Origin: an uncultured Veillonella sp.
GTDB lineage: Bacteria > Bacillota > Negativicutes > Veillonellales > Veillonellaceae
Direction of reading: 5' to 3'
NCBI GenBank assembly: GCA_937930265.1
Contig: CALGLI010000268.1
Location: 1-7,157 of the forward strand
Length of the DNA stretch: 7,157 nucleotides
Part shown: positions 1-6,100 of the stretch, one piece after another
Numbering within the stretch: position 1 is the stretch's first letter
Layout: every line of letters starts with the position of its first letter
Notes under the pieces: model-generated
Database searches by the model: none
Told to the model about the DNA's origin: nothing
Seen by the model: only the letters and a program-made list of their open reading frames with translations
Position numbers and translations under genes: made by a program

Positions 1-168
1 TAATGTATTGATACGTGTATCCAATTTAGAAACCGCATCGCCTACATTATGTACAGTGTCTGTACCTGCTGTAGCTCCATCTTTTGTGATGGTATACGTA
101 GGTGCGTTCAATGTGCCATTCGTGTTCACTGTCGCACCACCACCAAGAGCTGTTGCTAATTCAGATTT
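1..168 (-). other. Start of a further stalk beta domain, cut by the window edge
   Basis: Reads KSELATALGGGATVNTNGTL, NAPTYTITKDGATAGTDTVH, NVGDAVSKLDTRINTL. The PTYTI strand followed by [NH]-NVGDA-[IVL]-x-x-LD is a recurring stalk motif in this adhesin class (FxG-type domain followed by a coiled coil). The helix VGDAVSKLDTRINTL continues past base 1, so the stalk and the membrane anchor lie further left. Confidence 0.65.
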
Positions 169-3100
169 AGCCGTATGTAATTGACCACCAGTCACAGCAT
201 CATGAGAACCTGCTGCAATAGTACCATCAGCAATGTTGGTTAATTTAGTACCTGTTGAAGTACCTGTAATCGTTGTCGTGCCATCTGGATTCACTAGACG
301 CCCTTGAACATCCGTTACCTCTGTAGCACCAGCTTTTTTGCTACCATCGTCATTTACTTTATCTGCTAAGTACCATTTTCCATCTGTTGCTTTCACAACA
401 CGTTTACCAGCTGCATCCGTGTACACCACTGTACCAGCTTCGCCGTTACGAAGTGCATTTACTTTAGACGTTAAGTCTTTACCGTTCAAGCCATCTTGAC
501 CTGTTGGACCCTTTGCACCCATGCCAGCATCAGTACCTGTACCAGGTTTACCATCACGGCCGTCAGCATCGCTTTTACCGATGGCTTTTTCCAATATAGC
601 CACTTTATCAATAGCTGTACGAGTATCTGCATCTAAACCGATATTGACAATACCGCCATCTTCCGTAGAAATAGCAATGCCTTTTTTCACTGTCGCCGCA
701 GCGCCTGTGCCTGTACCCGGTTTGAAAGTTAAACCTGTACCTACCGCTACTTTCTTAGCCTTCGTTTCTCCCTCAGCTGTATAGCCTAGGTTAGTATTTG
801 CATTGACTGTATTCGTCAAGTTCGCAATATTGTTTGTATTATTTGTTACTTTCGTCGTTAAATTATTAATGGTTGTATTGGTAGCATTCAACTGTTTACC
901 AGTCACGGCATCCGTAGAACTGTCGCTCAATGTTGCATCTTTCAAGCCCGTGAGTTTCACATTGTTCACAGAGATATTGGCTTCTGTTGTGGTGCCACTT
1001 GTTGTTTTCTTAGGGTTGAACGTCATGGTAGCAATATCTGTACCAGTGCCTGTACCACCAGAAGAAATGGTAAATCCATTCTTACCAGTGATAGATTTCA
1101 TATTTGTCAATGCGTCCGCTAAGCCAATCTGTAATCCACTACCATCTGCTAATTTTTTAGTTGTAATATTATTAGCCGCTGTATTAGTGCTAGTTGGTAC
1201 CGTACCTTCACCTTTAATAGAAAGCTCTTCGCCTAATTTTTTTGCAACCCCTTGACCATCGTTACCTTTGAAAGTAATCGCTTTGTCTACGGCTGTTTTT
1301 AAGGTAGTAATATCTCCTGTATTCGTAGCAATATTTGTTGTATTCGTATTCACTTTACCAGTTAAGGTGTCAACTGAACCTTTAGTAGCGATATTTTTAA
1401 TCTTGAAAGCTTTGCTATCATTTTTTGTACCATCTGCATCTTCTTGAATTAAAGATACTTCGCCGTTATCTCCTACAGTATAGTCACCTTTTCGAACATG
1501 GAGTTCCGCCGTCTTATCTAATTTTCCTGTAAGGTCGGACACATTCGCTTTTTCAGCTAATTTAGAATGTAATTGTCCACCAGTTACAGCATCAGTAGAA
1601 TTATCAGCAATCGTTCCATCTGCTAATCCAGTAATTTTAGAACCATTGACATTAATACTTCCTTTATCCGTAGCCGATGTACCTTTGTTTACCGTAATCT
1701 TAGCATGGTCGCCATTTGAAATCGTTAATGCATCAGTACCATTGCCTGCTAAACCTGCATATGTTAATGATGCCCCCTTATTTTGAGATCTTGTACCATC
1801 ACTATTATAACTGTAGGTTGTTACATCTTTAATCGATAAGGAGTTTTTCAAACCAATATAGGTTAACCCTTTTTTCCCATCCTCATTAGAAACATACGTA
1901 CCAATATTGTCAGCATCAAATCGCGCAGCACCATTACCACTACCTTGAGTCCATTGAAAATGTTTGTCATTATTTGCTCCAGCACCCATAAATGCTACGG
2001 TGTTATTGGTCGCATCTGGCGTGAAAGTCTGACCTGCATCACCCTTAAAGTTCATAGATGGTGCACCAGACGCATTAATGGTAACAACGCCATTATTGTT
2101 ATCTAAGGTTACATTATTGCCCGCTTTTAAGGTTATTTTTCTAAGATCGCCAGTTCCCACTGGTGTTACATCCTTAGTGTCTGTGCCATTTTGAACTTGT
2201 AATCCCCAAGCCGCAGCTTTCAGCTGTTTCACATTGACTGCATCATAGTCATTATAACCGCCAGCAACACCAACAATACGACGAGCTAAACTACTGCCAT
2301 CATTACTAGTTCGCTTTCTACCAATAGCTACAACACCATTATCTGCATCTTTCATCTTGTCAACATCTTCGTTTAACAAGTATGGACTTGCCTTCGTTTT
2401 GCCTGCTGTGGTCGGATGATATTTTACATCATCATCCGTCACTTCCGAGTTCCAGCCCAATGCCACACTACCTTGACCAGACTTGACAGTTGCACTCTTA
2501 CCAATGGCAACACTATTATTAGCCAATATTGCCGCCGCAGTACCACTAGCCGCCGTTCCTACGGTTGCTCCTGTACCGAGCACAATAGAGTCGGCACTAT
2601 TATTATTTGCTTGGCGACCGATGGCGATGCCATTCTCTCCTGTATTTTTTGCAACAGAACCAATCGCAACGCCATTGGCACCAGTCGAAGTAATGGCATA
2701 ACCAACACCCACAGCACTATCACCTTGGGTCACTACTTCACGACCTAATGCCAAACTATTCCCTGCCGTTGCATTCGCATAAGAACCAATCGCTACGGCA
2801 TTTGTTCCAGTAGCGCCATTATTATTTTTATTGGAGTTAATGCCTTTGAGTCCATTTACATCTTTATTATCCGTGTCTTCTGTAGAATTAACAGAATAAT
2901 AGTAGGATTTCGCTGCTTTCAATTGTTTTACATTGACCGCGTCAAATTCATCACGACCGCCAGCAACGCCAACAATACGACGAGTTACGCCTCTACCATC
3001 GGCTGTTGTGTTACGAATATTACCTACCGACACTACCCCATTGCCTACATCATTGTTGGTTCCACCAATGAAAGCAGGCACTGAGTTAGTTTCCGTATCA

Positions 3101-6100
3101 CTAGCAACTACGGTAGAGTTAACACCGATAGCCACAGAATTTTGTGATGCCGTTACACTAGCACCATTACCAATCGCAATGGATCCCGTAGATTGCACAG
3201 TCTCATTTTTTGAATTTTTTCCATCTTTTACAGTAGCACTCTCACCAATAGCAACGGATTTAGTATTCGTTGCCACCGTATTATTGCCAAGAGCAACCGC
3301 ATCCTGACCTTGTGCATCTGCAAATCGACCGACAGCAACAGCTGACTCAGCTGTTGCTTTTGCTCGTGTACCTATGGCAATAGCATTATCAGCCGTTGCT
3401 TGTACATTTGCACCACTTTGTCCACTAGAACCGATGGCAATCGCATTCGCACCGCTAGCAGTTGCTTGATAGCCAAGACCTAAAGAGAGATTTCCGCTTA
3501 CTGTAACACTAGAACCAGCACCAAAGGAATTACTACCACTAGTAGTAACTGTTCTACCAATAGCAACGGCATTGCCTGCAGTCGCATTGGCTTCAAAACC
3601 CATACCTACAGAACCCTCACCGCTGGCTGTCACATTCGTACCTACACCAACGGCAGTTTTTCCTGATGTAATCACATCACGACCAATCGCTGTCGAATAG
3701 TTTCCACTAGCTTGTGTATAGGAACCAACCGCTACCGATGCAGTGCCTGTAGCACCCTCACCATTATAGTTTGCACTCACATCAGTGATACCATTCACCG
3801 TACGGTTGGTCGTCTCTGTGGAATTGGTTTTGTAGTATTTAACAGCAGTTGCTTTCAACTGTTTCACATTGACCGCATCGTAGTCACCAGAACCACCAGC
3901 TACATGGATAATCCGGCGGTTTTTGTCGGTATCACCAATAGACACAACGCCATTTTCTGGATCATTATTTTCCTCAGTAAGGAATGCTCCCGTCGTTTTC
4001 GTATTTGTATCGCTATTTACAACTTTAGAATTTAAACCTAATGCCACAGAAGCCTTAGCACCAACTACTTGAGCACTAGCACCGATGGCAACAGACGATT
4101 CCGCATCTTTAATAGCAGTGGCAACGGATGTATCTCGTAATACTTTTGCACTACCACCGATAGCCACCGTATATTTACCTTCTACAGTCGCATTATTACC
4201 AATCGCTACCCCTTCAAGAGCTCCTACAGGAACTGTTGTTGAACCCTCTGTTTTTGTGTACCCTGTAATCGCATTGTTACCTAACGCCACAGACGAATTA
4301 CCAAAAGCACTTACATTCGTACCTATACCTACAGCAGTATCCCCTGATGTAATCACATCACGACCTATCGCTGTCGAATAATTTCCACTAGCTTTTGTAT
4401 AGGAACCAAGCGTCACAGAAGCAGTACCCGTAGCACCTTCACCATTGTAATTTGCGCTCACATTAGCGATACCATTCACCGTACGGTTAGCTGTATCAGT
4501 GGTATTGGTTTTGTAATATTTAACAGCAGCTTTCAACTGTTTCACGTTTACCGCATCATAATCATTAGCACCACCAGCTACGTTAATGATACGACGTTTC
4601 ACGCCGCCAGAATTACCAACAGATACAACCCCATTACCTGGGTCATTATTCGTTTCATTAATGAAAGCTGCTGTACTTTTAGTGACTGTATCAGTACCTA
4701 CTACTTGAGAGTTCAAGCCTAATGCAACAGAGTTTTGAGATCCTTTCACACTCGCACTAGTACCGATAGCAATAGAACCTGCTGAGTTAACATTTTTTTC
4801 TCTCGTCGTTCCATTATCATTATATTGCACTCGTTGATCCGTTACAGACGCATCATGTCCAAAGGCCATAGCGTTATGAATGGTCGATGGTTTTTGAATT
4901 TTGAAAGTCCTTGCAACCGTTGTTGTTCCTGGGCTATATTCCTTAACAGTATACTCTGTATCAGTTTCACCAGTTTTTTCATAGACTACTTGATTCGCCT
5001 TATTTAAGCTTTTTCCATCTGAATTAAACACATTCATGGATACGCCATTATCGTCAAAGACTTCTGGCATACCTACTTGTGCATTTGCCCCTATCGCTGT
5101 GGAATGCCATCCACGGACCTTACTTTCTGTACCAAGCGCCAAAGCGTTCCAGTAGTTCGCCGTTGCCTTGCTACCAATAGCAACACCAGAATGACCGTTA
5201 CTACCTTCACTCCAAGCACGGGCACGATTACCAATGGCAACACCATAGTCCGAATCTGTCACCGTATTCGTTCCTAATGCCACCGATTGGGTCCCATAAC
5301 TATACGCACGATTACCAATCGCTGTCGCTTCTGCACCACGACCCCATGCATAGGCTCCTAATGTTGTAGAATAATTCCCTTGACCAAAACTAGAACGACC
5401 GATAGAGATAGAGCCATCACCTTGCCCTTTTGCATACACACCTAATGCCAATGCATGAACACCACTGGCACCATCATTATTAAAGTTTGAATGAACATCT
5501 GTAACCCCGTCTACTGCTTTTTCATCTGCAAAATCGGTAGCACTCTTTTTATCCGCACCCGCTAAGGATAAAAAGTGGGCAGATTTATCCGTCCATTCAC
5601 GCAATTGGGCAACTGTTACCGCATCTGTATCCAACGCACCTGGTGCTACGTTGACAATACGACGTAACCCACGAAGTTGAGCATTATTATTCAGTGGCTT
5701 GCCATTTTCATCTACGCTGGCATCCCAACCGCCTACGGAAATGTAACCGGCAGCGGCTGTATTTAAGGCGGCTAGCTTTTCCTTAATCCCTTTACCTGCA
5801 CTATCTGGGAGATATGGATCAATGTCCAAACCGTGTTTGTAGGTACCTGATGCTGTTGAACTAGTTCCGGCTTGTCGTGTTTTTTCATCACCATAATAGA
5901 ATGTAGTGGAACGATATCCCAAGGCTACGGAGTTGTTGAAGTCCGCAGAGGCACCTCGACCCAGTGCTACCGCTGAAGAAGTTGTCACTTTAGAACCTTC
6001 ACCCAAGGCTATAGAGCTAGTCGCATTTTCTCCAACCATACTATTGTTACCAATACTCATTGAGTTAGTAGCGCCAAAATCGATACGAGATCCTACACCA

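Noticed and set aside
521..1255. Plus-strand open frames at 521-784 and 803-1255, rich in Val, Pro, Ala and Phe
   Set aside because: They are antisense to the continuous adhesin frame. Their composition is the complement of Gly/Thr/Asn codons, and no ribosome binding site or family match is seen.
2416..3307. Plus-strand open frames at 2416-2748, 2483-2701 and 2933-3307
   Set aside because: Antisense shadows of the head repeats. Recurrent PIA and PLPIA patterns are simply the complement of the AIG codons.
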